A stretch of DNA of 64,000 nt from Bradyrhizobium sp. CCBAU 53338 (GTDB taxonomy: Bacteria > Pseudomonadota > Alphaproteobacteria > Rhizobiales > Xanthobacteraceae), in NCBI RefSeq assembly GCF_015291665.1, contig NZ_CP030048.1:3038001-3102000 (forward strand), written 5' to 3'. The notes beneath the pieces are model-generated. The model searched no databases, was not told the DNA's origin, and was given only the letters and a program-made list of their open reading frames with translations. The position numbers were made by a program, and so were the translations under genes. Each line of letters starts with the position of its first letter. The first letter of the stretch is position 1. Of the stretch, positions 62,744 to 64,000 are shown one piece after another.

Positions 62744-63082
62744 CTAGGACGCATTGACGCCGCGCCAGCGCGCGTAACGCCATGGCAGATACCAGCGCGC
62801 ACCTTTGGGCACGGTGAGAGGCACGTTGTCGATGCCCGAGGTGCCAAAGGGATTGCAGCGCAGCAGACGCGCGAGCGTCATCCAGCCCCCTGCCCAGAGG
62901 CCAAACCGCTCGATCGCTTCGTCGCCATACACGGAGCAGGTGGGCAGATGGCGGCAGTTGTAACCCACCAATGGCGACAGCGTATGGCGATAGAGCCAGA
63001 TCAGCGCGCGACCGAATCTGCGGGGCAGCCGCAGCGCTTCGGCAACGGGAGCGGAACAGTGCTCGCAGGTTGTGTGCTTCAT
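62744..63082 (-). CDS. yidD: Membrane protein insertion efficiency factor
   Basis: A 112-residue peripheral membrane protein from ATG 63082 that assists YidC/Oxa1-dependent insertion. The family core is clear: a helix LIWLYRHTLSPLVGYNCRHLP, the Cys-x-H-x-P-T-C pattern in CRHLPTCSVYGDEAIERFG, and a second Cys in RLLRCNPFG. Members usually lie between rnpA and yidC, but here neither is adjacent. The Cys-rich N-terminus (HTTCEHCSAP) is an unusual extension. Confidence 0.9.
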   Translation of the reverse strand: MKHTTCEHCSAPVAEALRLPRRFGRALIWLYRHTLSPLVGYNCRHLPTCSVYGDEAIERFGLWAGGWMTLARLLRCNPFGTSGIDNVPLTVPKGARWYLPWRYARWRGVNAS

Positions 63083-63312
63083 GTGCGCTGTGCCGACATC
63101 CTGTACGCGCCGATGCGCGGTTCCAGCGCAGGGAACAGTGCGCTGTTGTACGCGAGCCATATTTTGCCTGCTTTGAGGGAGCAGTGCAGCAAGTACCTAT
63201 GGACGATCTGTATTCCCCCGGATACCATTTTTGTGACGTCCTTGTGTAGACTCATGGGAACGTCGAAACGGGGCTTGCCTGATTGCTTTTGGGGCTTGGG
63301 GAAGGAACCAGT

Positions 63313-64000
63313 TTGAGAGTTCTGAAGTCGCTCAACCTTCGCGGTTGGTTGCTGGTGGGAACCGCCGCTTGTGGTCTCGTGTTGGCTGGCGCCGTCGCGA
63401 CTGTTGGCTCGCCGGCCAGGGCCGGCACCTCGCTTGAAGAGCGTAAGCTGCCGATGAAGTTTGGCTGGGTCGCCTGCGCACCGAACTGCCGCGGCTGGGT
63501 CAGCGCGGTCGGCATCATCACCGCTGATACTCCGAAGGATTTTGACGACTTTGCCCGCGGACGTCAGCTGGGTGGCGCTACCGTCGTGCTCGACTCCAGC
63601 GGCGGTTCCGTCAACGATGCGATCACGCTCGGTCGACGCTTCCGTAGTCTCGGCCTCCTGACCACCGTCGGCATCACGCAGCAGAACGGCGGCGGCCAAG
63701 GCGCCCGTCCGGCGGTCGCTTCGGAGGCCTATTGTGAATCCATGTGTGTGTTCCTGCTGCTGGCCGGCAAGAAGCGCTACGTCCCGGAAGCGGCCCATGT
63801 CCGCGTCCATCAGATCTGGATGGGTGACCGCGCCGACGACGCCAAGGCCGCGAGCTACAACGCGCAGGATCTGATGATCGTGGAACGCGACATCGGCCGG
63901 CTCGCCAAATACACCTTCGACATGGGCGGGGCGGGGGACCTGCTGTCGCTGGCGCTCAGCGTGCCGCCCTGGGAAGATCTGCACGAGCTCGATGCGGGCG
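63313..64000 (+). CDS. Secreted ClpP/crotonase-fold-like protein (COG3904), 3' end cut by window
   Basis: The frame starts at TTG 63313 (AAGGAA box upstream) and is open to base 64000, about 229 codons. A hydrophobic signal (LLVGTAACGLVLAGAVATVG) leads to a domain with VVLDSSGGSVNDAITLGRRF and a central ESMCVFLLLAGKKRYVPEAA, then VHQIWMG. The D-S-x-G-G-S pattern and the S-x-C-x6-G helix resemble ClpP-like/SppA folds in the COG3904 periplasmic group. The serine that would act as nucleophile (ESMC) is present, but activity is unproven. Confidence 0.75.
   Translation, partial: MRVLKSLNLRGWLLVGTAACGLVLAGAVATVGSPARAGTSLEERKLPMKFGWVACAPNCRGWVSAVGIITADTPKDFDDFARGRQLGGATVVLDSSGGSVNDAITLGRRFRSLGLLTTVGITQQNGGGQGARPAVASEAYCESMCVFLLLAGKKRYVPEAAHVRVHQIWMGDRADDAKAASYNAQDLMIVERDIGRLAKYTFDMGGAGDLLSLALSVPPWEDLHELDAG

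Overview
This 64 kb window is GC-rich chromosomal DNA that looks like a Bradyrhizobium-type alphaproteobacterium (Hyphomicrobiales). The pointers are the gene families (DUF3126, an NDUFS6-type zinc protein, BTLCP transglutaminase-like proteases, PAS_5, AapJQMP-type and PotABC-type importers), frequent GTG/TTG starts, and dispersed palindromes of a style I recall from Bradyrhizobium and Rhodopseudomonas. I see no phage, no transposase, no CRISPR array and no rRNA. The only tRNA is tRNA-Leu(UAA).

Layout. 1-5 kb: an M20 peptidase cut by the window edge, a divergent family-5 solute-binding protein and a Bcr/CflA-type drug exporter. 5-12 kb: tRNA-Leu, a lipoprotein, a flavin monooxygenase paired with an NDUFS6-like zinc protein, membrane proteins, an alpha/beta hydrolase, cysE and a DUF3126 gene. 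12.3-20.2 kb: the most coherent accessory locus, a divergent LysR regulator facing an AapJQMP-like amino-acid importer followed by two unusual PLP enzymes. One of these is SHMT-like but lacks the SHMT catalytic glutamate. 20-23.4 kb: small conserved genes and a candidate small RNA under a CRP-like palindrome. 23.6-29.5 kb: a five-gene PotABCD-like importer plus hydantoin/Asp-Glu racemase operon with a divergent GntR regulator. 29.6-35 kb: a BTLCP protease, a double-PilZ protein, an MFS transporter, a zinc alcohol dehydrogenase flanked by related repeats, and a cupin. 35-44 kb: a DEAD-box helicase, a polyglycine-tailed protein, GNAT, PAS_5, rhomboid, CBS and patatin genes. 44-49 kb: a frameshifted LysR gene beside an aldo/keto reductase, a quinone-oxidoreductase/LysR divergent pair, and a dispersed repeat. 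49-57 kb: a PAS-GGDEF-EAL protein, a serine hydrolase, a nitroreductase, thrS and an MFS gene. 57-64 kb: a GrlR-like protein, a lipoprotein hydrolase, an APC permease, yidD, and a ClpP-fold-like secreted protein cut by the right edge.

The best candidates for something undescribed are the amino-acid uptake/PLP locus (12.3-20.2 kb) and the two putative small RNAs (near 22.8 kb and 40.2 kb). All functional statements rest on motif reading and remembered family signatures. No database search was run.
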